Shown: positions 19,212 to 28,966, counted from the first letter of the stretch. The stretch is 64,000 nt of DNA from Colwellia sp. PAMC 21821 (GCF_002077175.1 NZ_CP014943.1:1178001-1242000), one strand, 5' to 3'. Translations and numbers: made by a program. The notes: generated by a model from the letters alone, not told the origin.

Positions 19212-19946
19212 GTGAAAATTATTGCCTCAATTATTGTCGTTCTATTATTGCTCAGTGGTGGTGCCCTTTGGTTTTTAGCCAACGGCTCATTAAATGACTA
19301 TGTTAAAAAACAAATTGAAACGGTTGGTTCTCAAGTAACTGAACAGTCGGTAACAGTTAAAGCTGTGGATATTAAGCTTACAAGCGGTGCTGGTAGTATT
19401 TTAGGGATTAACTTAGCTAATCCTAAGACTTATAGCCAACCGAACGCCTTTGCTTTAGAAGAAATGACGCTTGATATTAATTTAGAAAGTCTAACTTCAT
19501 CACCAATTATTATCGACGCTATCGTCATCAAGTCACCACAAGCTTTTATTCAGTTTACCCAAACTGGCGGCTCTAATATTCAAGATATTTTAGATGCCAT
19601 AGAGCGTAACGCACCTAAAGCTGATGCCAAGTCGGCCGATAAGACAAGTGGCGATGAGCCAAAAATTAAAGTCAGTAAAATTATTCTGGCAGGTACTGCG
19701 CTAACAATTGATTTAAGCGCGTTTGGCAATAAAGAGCATAGTGCAACGTTACCTGATATTACCTTAAACAACGTTGGCGGGGATGCAGGCTTGCCAGCAA
19801 GTCAACTGGGTAGTGAAATAGTAAAACAAGCATTATCTAAAATTTGGCAACAAGCGAAAGCAACACAAAAGAAAAAATTAACCGATGACGCTAAAGAAAA
19901 ACTAAAAGAAAAAGCCAAGAAAAAATTAACTGACTTATTCGGTTAA
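19212..19946 (+). CDS. AsmA-like membrane-anchored protein
   Basis: A 244-residue protein with an N-terminal hydrophobic anchor (IIASIIVVLLLLSGGALWFL, about 3-23). A periplasmic region follows that resembles AsmA/DUF748-type proteins: repeated short beta-strands such as LEEMTLDINLESLTSSPIIIDAIVIKSPQAFIQF and KVSKIILAGTALTIDL. The C-terminal 40 residues are very lysine-rich and helical (KKKLTDDAKEKLKEKAKKKL). AsmA-type proteins act in envelope lipid transport or assembly; this one is far shorter than true AsmA. The start is GTG at 19212, about 8 bases after an AAGGA site. A single gene, not in a clear operon. Confidence 0.75.
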   Translation: MKIIASIIVVLLLLSGGALWFLANGSLNDYVKKQIETVGSQVTEQSVTVKAVDIKLTSGAGSILGINLANPKTYSQPNAFALEEMTLDINLESLTSSPIIIDAIVIKSPQAFIQFTQTGGSNIQDILDAIERNAPKADAKSADKTSGDEPKIKVSKIILAGTALTIDLSAFGNKEHSATLPDITLNNVGGDAGLPASQLGSEIVKQALSKIWQQAKATQKKKLTDDAKEKLKEKAKKKLTDLFG

Positions 19947-19966
19947 ATTTAATTTTAGTGCGATGA

Positions 19967-20006
19967 AAACCTAGCTAAAGTGACCAATTGCATTTGGCTA
20001 GGTTTA
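19967..20006 (+). terminator. Possible terminator after the AsmA-like gene
   Basis: AAACCTAGC pairs with GCTAGGTTT (9 bp) across a 21-nt loop, followed by only a short T stretch. Placed correctly past the stop, but the loop is long and the tail weak. Confidence 0.45.
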
Positions 20007-20036
20007 TAACAATAACAAATCATAGGACACGTTGTA

Positions 20037-20633
20037 ATGAAAGTGAAAAATCCATTAAAACCACTCGCAATTCTCTGCACTTTGTTATGCTCAAACGCGG
20101 CTCTAGCAGAGCAATACGAAATCAGCGTTATGGTTGGGCAAATGTACGGCTCTGACTTAGTTGCCAGTGATGATGGCGATATTAATGTTGATTCAGGTAG
20201 TAATATTTCTGTTGGATTGGCGTGGCAAGAGAATGTTAATGGTCTTGGGCAAATACTATTGAACCGTGTTAGCCATGATTTTACCGACCAAAATGAAGCT
20301 AAAAATACCTTAGATATAACTTATGCACACTTTAATGGCGTGGCTTTATTTCGCCAGCAAAATTATGTAACAACGATGAGCTTAGGTTTCGGTGGTGCTT
20401 ATTTTGATGCTGAACAAGGTAGTGAAGAGTTATACCCTTCGGCAAGCATTGCTTTTGGTACTCGTTACGAGTTTTCACAGCGGATGGCTTTAGTGACAGA
20501 GCTGCGCGCCTACGCGACTTTAATTGACGAAGATGACGCCATTTTTTGCCTACAAGATACTTGTGGTGCAAGTTTTACCGATTCATTATGGATAGATAGT
20601 TCAATTACGGTCGGTATTGCTATTAAATTTTAG
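20037..20633 (+). CDS. Small outer-membrane beta-barrel protein
   Basis: A 198-residue protein with a Sec signal peptide (cleavage likely after A24, NAALA-EQYEIS). The mature chain of alternating polar and hydrophobic residues ends in phenylalanine (SITVGIAIKF), the usual outer-membrane insertion signal. Strand-like repeats (NISVGLAWQE, TMSLGFGGAYFD, ASIAFGTRYEF, MALVTELRAYATL) suggest an eight-stranded Ail/OmpW-size barrel. Two cysteines in one loop (IFCLQDTC) may form a disulfide. I cannot assign a ligand or function. Confidence 0.8.
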   Translation: MKVKNPLKPLAILCTLLCSNAALAEQYEISVMVGQMYGSDLVASDDGDINVDSGSNISVGLAWQENVNGLGQILLNRVSHDFTDQNEAKNTLDITYAHFNGVALFRQQNYVTTMSLGFGGAYFDAEQGSEELYPSASIAFGTRYEFSQRMALVTELRAYATLIDEDDAIFCLQDTCGASFTDSLWIDSSITVGIAIKF

Positions 20634-20677
20634 CCCATTTATGACAAGTTCAACTATCACTATCAGTCTGAATTATC

Positions 20678-20761
20678 TTAAAACCATTATTTTGATCAAT
20701 GTAAGTACTTTACAAAATAATGGTTAACTTTGACCACACATAAATTAAAACCATTATTTTG
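20678..20761. repeat. Three copies of a 13-bp motif in alternating orientation
   Basis: AACCATTATTTTG occurs at 20682-20694 and 20749-20761. Its exact reverse complement CAAAATAATGGTT lies between them at 20713-20725. The middle copy can pair with either neighbour, giving two alternative hairpins. The array fills the convergent gap between the barrel gene (+) and the thioredoxin-like lipoprotein gene (-). It may act as a two-way terminator or a protein-binding site. Confidence 0.75.
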
Positions 20762-20777
20762 TTTAGCGTAAAGTCGG

Positions 20778-21251
20778 CTATAACATAGCTGAGATATCAG
20801 CAATTAAAGACACTTTAGGACGCTCGATAATACGACCAATTTCTCTATTATTTTGATAAACAATAAAAGTCGGCGTATATTTAATATCGTGAATTTTTGC
20901 TCTACCACTTGGCTCTGACTTAGTATAGTCGAGCCCAAATAAGCGAGAGGATATAGTAGAATTTTCAGCCAAAATCTTTAAAAACTTGGGGACTTCTCGC
21001 TGACTGTCATGGCACCAAGTGCCAAAGTAAACTTCTACTTGTAAATCTCTTGGCCAAGTATTGATTTCAGTAATTTCAGCATCAGACAACTTTGCTATCA
21101 AGTAACTTTGTTGGAAAGATGAATGATCCTGCATTAATTGCTGTTGGCTTATTTCACCAATAGCGATACTTTTGTTATCTGCCTGACTATTGGCGCAAGC
21201 AGACACGAAAATCAGAATAATACTTATTAAAATAGCTGAAAACCTGTTCAT
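20778..21251 (-). CDS. Thioredoxin-family lipoprotein with a single active-site cysteine
   Basis: A 157-residue protein with a lipoprotein signal (IFVSAC, lipidated Cys19) and a thioredoxin-like fold. The active-site position reads FGTWCHDSQREVPKF, that is W79-C80-H-D-S82 rather than CxxC, so a dithiol/disulfide cycle at that site is unlikely. A cis-proline region is visible at IKYTPTFIVY. Possible roles are glutathionylation-type chemistry or a chaperone or periplasmic reductase with one thiol. It starts 25 bp after tyrA on the same strand and is probably read through from aroF-tyrA. Confidence 0.8.
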   Translation of the reverse strand: MNRFSAILISIILIFVSACANSQADNKSIAIGEISQQQLMQDHSSFQQSYLIAKLSDAEITEINTWPRDLQVEVYFGTWCHDSQREVPKFLKILAENSTISSRLFGLDYTKSEPSGRAKIHDIKYTPTFIVYQNNREIGRIIERPKVSLIADISAML

Positions 21252-21276
21252 TGTGAGCCTTTTTTGACTTGCTTAT

Positions 21277-22419
21277 TTAGTGTTTCTTTAGTTGATCAGC
21301 TTTTATTAACATTACTTTGCTTTCCTGCATGAAAATATCGGCGTAGTCACCGAACCAATCAGCAACTTGGGTAAACATTTTTGTAAACGCTTCTTTGTCA
21401 TTTAATTGTACGTCTTCAAGTAATTCTAAGAACCGATAGGCAAAGCGCTTCATCATAGCAATGTTATCTTGATTGGCAAAAATAATATCGGTATAAAGTA
21501 TTGGATTCTGGGCAAATAAACGCCCTACCATAATTAACTCTAAGCGATAAATTGGCGAGCTCATCTCAACTAACTGCGCTATATCAGCCCCTTCAGACAT
21601 TAAATGATAACCATAGGCAATCGTCGAGAAATGTCTCATAACTTGTACCATAGACATCGCTTGATCATGAGTATGTGCTTCAACAGGGTGAATTTTTGCT
21701 CCCCAGACACGAAATTGCGCTAGTAGCCAATTATATTCTTGAGGTAAACGCCCTTCACAAGCAATAATAGTTTGTTTGACTAAACCGGTAACATCAGGCC
21801 CAAACATTGGATGTAAGCCCACAACGGGACCAGCATGTACCTTCATCATTTCATACAACGGCGCTTCTTTAATACTGGTCACATCTGCCAAAATACAGTC
21901 TTCAGGCAATGATCCTAATTTTTGGATCACCATAGCTGTCAATCGAATAGGTACCGCCACAATAACCAAACTCGCATCGGCTAAAATTTCAGTACTATTT
22001 GGCCAATCTGCTTGCTCTAAAGATTGTACTTGATAGTGAGAACGGTTAAATAAATCGACAAAAATTCGACCCAATTGACCTTCACCACCAATAACAACAA
22101 CTTTTTTACAATCAGGATTTACACATCGGTAACCACTTGCATCTTGACTGATATAGGAGTCTTGCATCAAACGACGAAGTATATCTTCGATTAACTCTGG
22201 TGACAGCCCAACATCTATAGCTTGTTGCCGACGTAACTTTAATAAATCAGCTTCACGTTCAGGAGCAAAAATTGGCATTCCGGCTTCACTTTTTAATAAA
22301 CCAACTTTCGTGGTTACAGCACGTCGCCGAGCTAATAACGCAACGAGTTGACTATCAATATCATCAATTTCATTGCGTAATTCACCTAATTGTTGCTCAA
22401 ATGTAAGTTCGTTATTCAT
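21277..22419 (-). CDS. tyrA: Bifunctional chorismate mutase / prephenate dehydrogenase
   Basis: A 380-residue T-protein of the enteric TyrA type. The AroQ chorismate mutase domain is at about 8-92 (LRNEIDDIDSQLVALLARRRAVTTKVGLLK). The NAD-binding prephenate dehydrogenase domain begins at about 105 (VVIGGEGQLGRIFVDLFNRSHYQV) and continues with VGLHPMFGPDV. It makes 4-hydroxyphenylpyruvate for tyrosine synthesis. It follows aroF by 29 bp on the same strand, forming the classical aroF-tyrA operon, so control by the TyrR-like site upstream of aroF is likely. Confidence 0.97.
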   Translation of the reverse strand: MNNELTFEQQLGELRNEIDDIDSQLVALLARRRAVTTKVGLLKSEAGMPIFAPEREADLLKLRRQQAIDVGLSPELIEDILRRLMQDSYISQDASGYRCVNPDCKKVVVIGGEGQLGRIFVDLFNRSHYQVQSLEQADWPNSTEILADASLVIVAVPIRLTAMVIQKLGSLPEDCILADVTSIKEAPLYEMMKVHAGPVVGLHPMFGPDVTGLVKQTIIACEGRLPQEYNWLLAQFRVWGAKIHPVEAHTHDQAMSMVQVMRHFSTIAYGYHLMSEGADIAQLVEMSSPIYRLELIMVGRLFAQNPILYTDIIFANQDNIAMMKRFAYRFLELLEDVQLNDKEAFTKMFTQVADWFGDYADIFMQESKVMLIKADQLKKH

Positions 22420-22448
22420 TACTGGCGATTATTCCTATTCAATAACGG

Positions 22449-23558
22449 TTAATTAATACGTTGCTTTAAAGCTGCTTCAAGTTTAGCACTAGCCGCTGAA
22501 ATAAGTTGCTCAGTAGTATCAAAATCGATACAAGCGTCAGTGACAGAAACGCCATATTCAAGCTGATCAAATGGTAAATCAGAACTCTGATTACCTGAGT
22601 TAATATTACTTTCTAGCATAATACCAATAATTGTCTTGTTACCTGCACAAATTTGATCGAAAACATTATCTGCCACAATAGGTTGACGGCGGTAGTCTTT
22701 ATTAGAGTTACCATGAGAGCAATCGACTACGATACCTGGCTCTAGATTTTGCTTGGCTAACTCTTCTTCACATAAGGCAACATTTTCCGCATCATAGTTC
22801 GGTTTTTTACCGCCACGCAATATTACATGGCCATCTGGGTTACCAGACGTTTTAATTAAGGCCACTTGCCCTAAACGATTGATACCCATAAAACGATGCG
22901 AAGACGCTGCTGACTGTAAGGCATTAATCGCAACACCAAGTCCACCACTTGTGCCATTTTTAAAGCCAATAGGCATTGATAGGCCACTAGCCATTTCACG
23001 ATGTGTTTGTGACTCTGTAGTGCGCGCGCCAATCGCCGACCAACTAAATAGCTCAGCTAAGTATTGCGGGCTGATAGGGTCAAGAGCTTCAGTTGCTAAT
23101 GGTAAGCCTAATTCCGTTAAGTAAATTAATAATTCACGGGCTTTACGAAGGCCACTTTCTACATCAAATGAACCATCCATATGCGGGTCATTAATCAGGC
23201 CTTTCCAGCCAACGGTTGTGCGAGGTTTTTCAAAATAAACTCGCATAACGATGTATAAACTATCCTGATATTTATCGTGCAATACCTTCAGTTTCCTTGC
23301 ATAAGCTTTTGCAGCTTCAAGATCATGAACAGAACAAGGACCCGCAATAACTAATAAGCGATGATCTTGTTTGTGAATAATATTAGCGATGATATTACGA
23401 GCGTTTTTAACAAAAACACGTCCTGCTTCTGGTAGGGGTAATTCTTCTCGTAAAGCATTAGGGGTAATTAAGACTTCTTCGGCATTTACGTGGATGTCAT
23501 TGAGTCTGCTTTTAGGTATTTCGATTGCGTCGGACGCAGTTAATGTTGTGTTTGACAT
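22449..23558 (-). CDS. aroF: 3-deoxy-7-phosphoheptulonate synthase (class I DAHP synthase, probably Tyr-sensitive)
   Basis: About 369 residues of class I (AroFGH) DAHP synthase, the first enzyme of the shikimate pathway, condensing PEP and erythrose 4-phosphate. Visible blocks are LLVIAGPCSVHD, VYFEKPRTTVGWKGLINDP, SWSAIGARTTESQTHR, FKNGTSGG, VDCSHGNSNKD and GIMLESNI. I chose ATG 23556-23558 because AGGAAAG lies 5 bases upstream; the frame extends 8 codons further to 23582. Linkage to tyrA suggests the tyrosine-inhibited isozyme, although feedback specificity is not proven by sequence alone. Confidence 0.95.
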   Translation of the reverse strand: MSNTTLTASDAIEIPKSRLNDIHVNAEEVLITPNALREELPLPEAGRVFVKNARNIIANIIHKQDHRLLVIAGPCSVHDLEAAKAYARKLKVLHDKYQDSLYIVMRVYFEKPRTTVGWKGLINDPHMDGSFDVESGLRKARELLIYLTELGLPLATEALDPISPQYLAELFSWSAIGARTTESQTHREMASGLSMPIGFKNGTSGGLGVAINALQSAASSHRFMGINRLGQVALIKTSGNPDGHVILRGGKKPNYDAENVALCEEELAKQNLEPGIVVDCSHGNSNKDYRRQPIVADNVFDQICAGNKTIIGIMLESNINSGNQSSDLPFDQLEYGVSVTDACIDFDTTEQLISAASAKLEAALKQRIN

Positions 23559-23724
23559 AATTCTTTCCTGAATGTAGAGCAATTAATGTAAGTAGTTAAG
23601 TAAAGTATTTTTGGCTAGCAGTTATTGTCTGCTAATAACTAGGTCGCGATAAATGCGACTAGATAAAGTATGGGAGGTAATAATATCGGCATTGCAGATT
23701 GAACACTTTTTACGCCCTTCTAGC

Positions 23725-23742
23725 TGTAAATTTAAGTTTACT
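23725..23742. promoter_or_regulatory. TyrR-box-like operator upstream of aroF-tyrA
   Basis: The palindrome TGTAAA-TTTAAG-TTTACT matches the TyrR consensus TGTAAA-N6-TTTACA at 11 of 12 conserved positions. It lies 167 bp upstream of the aroF start. TyrR represses aroF-tyrA in enterics, so the placement is sensible. No tyrR gene is in the window. Confidence 0.6.
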
Positions 23743-23810
23743 TAATTCGTATCGTTTATATTACACTATAATTTAATTACGTACAGCCCTATTTCAAATA
23801 ATAGTTGGAT

Positions 23811-23836
23811 AAAAAAAAGCGCCTTTCGGCGCTTTT
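23811..23836 (-). terminator. Rho-independent terminator of acs
   Basis: AAAAGCGCC pairs with GGCGCTTTT around TTTC, with a further A-run on the left giving a U-tract on the minus strand; 18 bp past the acs stop. Confidence 0.92.
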
Positions 23837-23854
23837 AGCTCAATAGCATAAAAT

Positions 23855-25798
23855 TTAGCTATGCACGATACGATTACTGACTAAGTTATCAACAACCGCA
23901 GGGTCTGCCAATGTAGAAGTATCACCTAAGGTATCAAGATCATTCTCGGCAATTTTACGCAGAATTCGACGCATAATTTTTCCTGAACGTGTTTTAGGTA
24001 AGCCAGGTGCATATTGAATGTAATCCGGCTTAGCAAAACGACCTAACTCTTTAGCAACAAACTCTGTTAATTCTTTTAGTAGCTCATCAGACTCAGTCGC
24101 ATTATTCATTAGGGTCACGTAAGCGTAAACACCTTGACCTTTAATTTCATGCGGATAACCGACTACAGCAGCTTCAGCAACAGCCGGATGCAATACAAGG
24201 GCACTTTCAATTTCAGCAGTACCTAATCGATGACCCGAGACATTTAAAACATCATCAACACGGCCAGTGATCCAATAAAAGCCATCTTCATCTCTTCTAG
24301 CACCATCACCGGTAAAGTAATTTCCCGGATATTGGCTTAAATATGTTTGATAGAAACGTTCATGATCACCATAAACACTGCGTAATTGACCCGGCCAGCT
24401 ACCTGTTATCATTAATAAGCCTTGGTTTTCACCCTCTAAGGTATTGCCATCTTTATCAAATAGCGCCGGCTTAACACCGAAAAATGGTTTGCCAGCCGCA
24501 CCCGGTTTCATATCAACCGCTCCTGGCAGCGATGTAATTAATATACCGCCAGTTTCAGTTTGCCACCACGTATCAACAATAGGACAATTATTTTTACCAA
24601 CAACTTCATAATACCAATGCCAGGCCTCAGGGTTTATCGGTTCTCCAACGGTACCTAAAAGGCGTAACGATGATAAGTCTGCTTTTTCAACAAAGCTATC
24701 ACCAACACTCATGAGTGCACGTATAGCTGTAGGTGCGGTGTAAAAAACATTAACTTGATGCTTATCACATACTTGCCAAAAACGGCCAGCATCTGGATAA
24801 GTAGGAACACCTTCAAAAACAAGCGTTGTCGCGCCGTTCGCTAATGGTCCATAAAAGATATACGAATGACCAGTGATCCAACCAGCATCAGCTGTACACC
24901 AATAAATTTCGCCTTCTTTATAATCGAAAACATATTTATGGGTCATGGCAGCGTAAAGTAAATAACCACCACAAGTATGCAGAACGCCTTTTGGTGTACC
25001 TGTCGATCCTGAGGTATATAAAATAAACAGTGGATCTTCAGCATCCATTACTTCAGGCTCACAAGCAGCGGTCAGTTTGGCTACTTCTTCTTGGTAATTA
25101 ACATCTATTTTGTCATTCCAAGCCACATTGCCACCCGTACGTTGTACAACAATAACGGAATGAACACCTGGGCAATCGGCAACAGCGGCATCAACATTAA
25201 CCTTTAACGGTATAACACGGCCACCACGGAGACTTTCATCTGAAGTCACCACAACTTTACAGTCAGCATCAATAATACGTGAACGTATCGCTTCAGTAGA
25301 GAAGCCACCAAATACTACTGAATGTACGGCACCTATTCGAGCGCAGGCTAACATAGCGTAGCCAATTTCTGGGATCATCGGCATATAAATACAAACACGA
25401 TCACCTTTTTTCACGCCACGTGCTTTTAATAAATTAGCAAAACGGCAAACATGATCATGTAACTCTTGATAAGTTATTTTTTTATCATCGCTAGGGTCGT
25501 CACCTTCCCAAATAATTGCGGTATCGTTGGCTTTACTGACTAAGTGACGATCAATACAGTTATAACTAACATTTAATTTGCCACCAGAAAACCATTTAAT
25601 ATCAGCCGTTTTCAAGTCGACATCTGAGACACTATCCCAAGGTTTATACCAATCAAGAAACTCTTCTGCTTGTTCAGCCCAGAAGACATCGGGTTGCTCA
25701 ATCGACTGCTTATACATAGCGTCATATTTATCTGAATTAATATAAGTGTGAGCTTTTGCCTGCTCTAATACGGGATAACTGCTTTTGAGTTCTTTCAT
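23855..25798 (-). CDS. acs: Acetyl-CoA synthetase (AMP-forming acetate-CoA ligase)
   Basis: About 647 residues, similar in length to E. coli Acs. The AMP-binding signature [14 protein letters not shown], the acetate-pocket block [11 protein letters not shown], and the C-terminal [11 protein letters not shown] are all present. The lysine in the last motif is the acetylation-controlled catalytic lysine of the family. The enzyme activates acetate to acetyl-CoA through acetyl-AMP. ATG 25796-25798 (MKELKSS) is preferred because AGGATTAAGC precedes it; the frame continues 13 codons upstream. A single-gene unit. Confidence 0.97.
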   Translation of the reverse strand: MKELKSSYPVLEQAKAHTYINSDKYDAMYKQSIEQPDVFWAEQAEEFLDWYKPWDSVSDVDLKTADIKWFSGGKLNVSYNCIDRHLVSKANDTAIIWEGDDPSDDKKITYQELHDHVCRFANLLKARGVKKGDRVCIYMPMIPEIGYAMLACARIGAVHSVVFGGFSTEAIRSRIIDADCKVVVTSDESLRGGRVIPLKVNVDAAVADCPGVHSVIVVQRTGGNVAWNDKIDVNYQEEVAKLTAACEPEVMDAEDPLFILYTSGSTGTPKGVLHTCGGYLLYAAMTHKYVFDYKEGEIYWCTADAGWITGHSYIFYGPLANGATTLVFEGVPTYPDAGRFWQVCDKHQVNVFYTAPTAIRALMSVGDSFVEKADLSSLRLLGTVGEPINPEAWHWYYEVVGKNNCPIVDTWWQTETGGILITSLPGAVDMKPGAAGKPFFGVKPALFDKDGNTLEGENQGLLMITGSWPGQLRSVYGDHERFYQTYLSQYPGNYFTGDGARRDEDGFYWITGRVDDVLNVSGHRLGTAEIESALVLHPAVAEAAVVGYPHEIKGQGVYAYVTLMNNATESDELLKELTEFVAKELGRFAKPDYIQYAPGLPKTRSGKIMRRILRKIAENDLDTLGDTSTLADPAVVDNLVSNRIVHS

Positions 25799-26202
25799 GC
25801 TTAATCCTTGAAATCTAAATATTGAATGGCTGAACACACGTATAATTATAGACTGAGCCTAACTATCATGCTGTTTTACTTACCAACATCATAGCCTAAG
25901 TTTAAGTGCTGGAACACACCACTAAAGTCGAATATTCGTAAATCTTTTAGATTAGTTTTATCAATGTATATGGCAATAGGTATTTAAAAAGTGCATTTTT
26001 GTCGTTACAAAATATCAAGGAACGAATTTCGTAATCTAGAAAAATAAGAAATAAGATAAGTCAGCACGGCTGAAGTAAATACAGGCAGCAGTTTTCTCAT
26101 TACATAAAACAGAATGTAATGATAATAGATATTACAAAAAAACCAGATAAAATACGATAAAACAATAACTTGAGTTGGAATAAAGCTATATTATCTAGTT
26201 TG
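25799..26202. other. Gene-free region between acs and the PEP-CTERM-like gene
   Basis: Holds the upstream region of acs; a TATAAT lies at about 25842 on the minus strand, but no convincing -35 is visible. I see no coding frame, structured RNA or repeat in the rest of this AT-rich stretch. Confidence 0.4.
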
Positions 26203-26901
26203 TTAGTTTTTAAATTTACGGATACCTAGAAGACACAAAAACATAGAAAACAGCCCAATAGTTACCGGTTCGGTTACTGTTATGGCAGAAAGTGTTGTTG
26301 CTTGTAGGGTTGTTGAAGCGGGTTGAAAAGCGACTGCTTCTCGATAGGTAAAGAATGATTCAAAAATTTTCCCACTCGGATTTCTTATAAAATCACCCGC
26401 AGAAACGACGCCGGTATTACCATTTAATTTGTAATAAGCCATATATTGTTCAAAATAATCTCCACGCATATCCCTCGTAAAGCCTTTGATACCATGATAT
26501 TCAGGGTATTCTAGCTCACCTAATATAGTCATTTGATTGACATGCTCAATAAAAATTTTATTCGGCTTGTTGTGTAAATAAAGCTCATTGTAGTCAATTA
26601 CTGAGCCATAGATATTAGTTTCACTCTTATCAAAAATGAAATCAAAATTAGTCAGCAATTCACTCACCAATTGACTACTAGCAAAAATCCAACCCGCATC
26701 TAAAACGGATAAATAGTCTTGATATTCAGCTAAGTTCAAACTACGAGTGAAGGTTAAATCAAGCCACTCAAAGTTGGTTTCATCATCATAAGTAATACCG
26801 CCAGAAACACCTAAATAATCACGTTCAATTAATGTAGCGGATGAAATTGGTGACCACAGAAAAAAAATTAATAAGCACTTAAAAAAAAGTAGGCCGCGCA
26901 T
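26203..26901 (-). CDS. Secreted protein with a PEP-CTERM-like sorting tail
   Basis: A 232-residue protein with an N-terminal signal peptide (LLFFKCLLIFFLWSPISSA). The C-terminal tripartite tail is a short motif (VTEPVTI, with TEP in place of the usual PEP), a hydrophobic helix (GLFSMFLCLLGI) and a basic end (RKFKN). This is the layout recognised by exosortase and seen in proteins exported with exopolysaccharide. The middle part (DETNFEWLDLTFTRSLNLAEY) resembles a domain often found N-terminal to PEP-CTERM tails, but I cannot name an activity. No exosortase or polysaccharide gene is in the window. Confidence 0.75.
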   Translation of the reverse strand: MRGLLFFKCLLIFFLWSPISSATLIERDYLGVSGGITYDDETNFEWLDLTFTRSLNLAEYQDYLSVLDAGWIFASSQLVSELLTNFDFIFDKSETNIYGSVIDYNELYLHNKPNKIFIEHVNQMTILGELEYPEYHGIKGFTRDMRGDYFEQYMAYYKLNGNTGVVSAGDFIRNPSGKIFESFFTYREAVAFQPASTTLQATTLSAITVTEPVTIGLFSMFLCLLGIRKFKN

Positions 26902-27126
26902 GGATGTTCTTCCTCAATTATTATTATTATTTTTTAAACATTCAACGTTGAGAAACACTTAGTCCATTAACATTTCGGTTACAAATTTACACAGATTCAG
27001 TTACATATGCAATATTTAATCATTTTTCGTATAATTAAAGTCCATAAGTAACATTAATTTAACTACTGGTATTACCAGTCTCTCTTATTTCCGGAAATTT
27101 GAGTATTAATAAAAAATCAGAAAACA

Positions 27127-27160
27127 CAAAAAAGCCTGTTTGGTTTCCCAAACAGGCTTT
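27127..27160 (-). terminator. Rho-independent terminator of the rpsP-rimM-trmD-rplS operon
   Basis: A 13-bp stem, AAAGCCTGTTTGG with CCAAACAGGCTTT around TTTC, preceded on the plus strand by an A-run that forms the U-tract. 57 bp past the rplS stop. Confidence 0.93.
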
Positions 27161-27216
27161 TCGCATCATCTTTCTTTACTAAAAAATTAGCAGATATTAC
27201 TCTAATTAAAGAGGAA

Positions 27217-27570
27217 TTATCTTTTGCCCAATTTCTCTTTAATACGCGCAGAACGACCTGAACGCTCACGAAGATAGTAAAGCTTAGCTTGACGTACATC
27301 ACCGCGACGTTTGATTTCAATTGAATCAACGATTGGGCTATGTGTCTGGAATACACGCTCTACACCAACACCGTTCGAGATTTTACGAACAGTGAATGCA
27401 GAATTGATGCCGCGGTTTTTAATAGCAATTACAACACCTTCAAATGCTTGAAGACGTGATTTATCACCTTCTGTAACTTTTACTTGTACAACAACAGTAT
27501 CGCCTGGGCGGTATGCTGGTACATCTTGCTTCATTTGCTCAGCTTCAAGCTGCTTAATAATATTACTCAT
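27217..27570 (-). CDS. rplS: 50S ribosomal protein L19
   Basis: A 117-residue bL19 protein with the expected FRPGDT-like motif ([16 protein letters not shown]), [15 protein letters not shown], and the basic C-terminus [19 protein letters not shown]. It sits at the 30S-50S interface. Last gene of the four-gene operon, 12 bp after trmD and followed by a strong terminator. Confidence 0.98.
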   Translation of the reverse strand: MSNIIKQLEAEQMKQDVPAYRPGDTVVVQVKVTEGDKSRLQAFEGVVIAIKNRGINSAFTVRKISNGVGVERVFQTHSPIVDSIEIKRRGDVRQAKLYYLRERSGRSARIKEKLGKR

Positions 27571-27582
27571 AATACCTTCTTC

Positions 27583-28434
27583 CTAGGGTTCACAGTCATC
27601 AGTAGCATTTTTGTTATCAGCTTTTATAGCTGTTAACATTTTTTGCTGCTCTGCTGTCAGAGCTAGGTTAGTTAATAATTCTGGTCTTCTAGTCCACGTT
27701 CTTTCTAACGACTGATATTGGCGCCATTGCCTAATATGTTCGTGATTACCACTTAATAGCACTTTAGGAACAGACTTTGCCTCGTTATCCGAAACGTCCA
27801 TAACCTCTGGCCTAGTGTAATGTGGACAGTCTAATAAACCGTCAGAAAATGAATCCTGCTCAGCCGATTGTTGATGTCCTAATACTCCGGGCACAAAGCG
27901 TGCTACGGCATCAATTACGTTCATAGCAGGTAATTCCCCACCACTTAATACGTAATCTCCGACCGACCATTCTTCGTCAATTTCTGACTCAATAAGTCGC
28001 TCGTCTATACCTTCATAACGTCCTGCTATAAATATCAGTCGGTCATGTTGTGCTAATTCACGTACACCAGCTTGGTCCAATTTCCGTCCTTGCGGCGACA
28101 AATATATAACCTTCGCTCTTCCCTTTTCTTTAATAAGATCAGGGCTGCTATCTTCATCTGCAGCTTTTCTTGCAGCTTGAATAGCATCACGTAATGGTTG
28201 CACCATCATAAGCATCCCAGGTCCGCCGCCGTAAGGTCGGTCGTCCACTGTACGATGTTTATCATGTGTAAACTCTCTTGGGTTCCACGTGTGAAACTCA
28301 ATTAAGCCATTACGAATCGCTCGGCCTGTCACCCCATACTCAGTAATGGCGTCAAACATCTCAGGAAAAAGGCTTATCACCCCAATCCAGATTTTCTTAT
28401 TGCTAAGCTTGTTTGTTGATACACTATTACTCAA
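27583..28434 (-). CDS. trmD: tRNA (guanine-37-N1)-methyltransferase
   Basis: A SPOUT-fold methyltransferase that makes m1G37 in tRNAs reading CNN and GGN codons, preventing +1 frameshifting. Family blocks are [20 protein letters not shown], the knot loops [14 protein letters not shown] and [15 protein letters not shown], and [14 protein letters not shown]. The start is uncertain. The core begins at [17 protein letters not shown] at 28432-28434 lies one base past the rimM stop with CCAGG suitably spaced, and I prefer it. GTG at 28461 would overlap rimM by 26 bases and lacks a ribosome site. Confidence 0.93.
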   Translation of the reverse strand: MSNSVSTNKLSNKKIWIGVISLFPEMFDAITEYGVTGRAIRNGLIEFHTWNPREFTHDKHRTVDDRPYGGGPGMLMMVQPLRDAIQAARKAADEDSSPDLIKEKGRAKVIYLSPQGRKLDQAGVRELAQHDRLIFIAGRYEGIDERLIESEIDEEWSVGDYVLSGGELPAMNVIDAVARFVPGVLGHQQSAEQDSFSDGLLDCPHYTRPEVMDVSDNEAKSVPKVLLSGNHEHIRQWRQYQSLERTWTRRPELLTNLALTAEQQKMLTAIKADNKNATDDCEP

Positions 28435-28435
28435 G

Positions 28436-28966
28436 TTAGAAACCTGGGTCCCAGTCAACACAAATTTGTTTATCTTCAGCGCTGATCGAAAGTATAACTT
28501 GGTCCATTAAGTAAGGGATTAACCTTTCTTTCTTCCCAAAGCCATCTTTCAGATTAGCTTTAACAACCAGTACGTCGTTAGCGCCCGTTTCCATTATGTC
28601 GGAAACCTGACCAAGGTCGTAACCTTTATCAGTAACTACCGCCATGCCGATTAGATCACGCCAATAAAACTCACCTTCAGGTAAGTCTGATAACGCGTCT
28701 TCGCTGACAAAAATTTCAGAACCAACAAGCTTTTGGGCTATATCGCGATCATCAATTCCTGCAACTTTAACAACAAGACCATTGTTATGTTTGCGCCAAT
28801 CGGTAATTTCTACTGATTGAATCTTATTTCCTAATTTTAAAGACCAAGGAAAATAGTCTAGTATGGCTTCTTGGTCATCTGTGAATGAATGAATTTTCAA
28901 CCAACCCTTGATACCGTAGACAGCGCCTACTTTACCTAAAGTGACATCTTTACCTATTACTTCCAC
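28436..28966 (-). CDS. rimM: Ribosome maturation factor RimM
   Basis: A 176-residue protein with the RimM N-terminal beta-barrel ([23 protein letters not shown]) and the PRC-barrel C-terminal domain ([36 protein letters not shown], ending [11 protein letters not shown]). It assists 30S head assembly with uS19. It lies 29 bp after rpsP and one base before the preferred trmD start. Confidence 0.97.
   Translation of the reverse strand: MEVIGKDVTLGKVGAVYGIKGWLKIHSFTDDQEAILDYFPWSLKLGNKIQSVEITDWRKHNNGLVVKVAGIDDRDIAQKLVGSEIFVSEDALSDLPEGEFYWRDLIGMAVVTDKGYDLGQVSDIMETGANDVLVVKANLKDGFGKKERLIPYLMDQVILSISAEDKQICVDWDPGF

Noticed and set aside
23639..23692. A 17-codon frame (MPILLPPILYLVAFIAT) upstream of aroF on the minus strand, near hairpins
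   Set aside because: Only one Tyr and one Phe, no ribosome site, and no convincing terminator follows, so it does not look like an attenuator leader.
27117..27356. A 79-codon minus-strand frame overlapping rplS
   Set aside because: It lies in another frame of rplS and through its terminator, and has no recognisable protein features.
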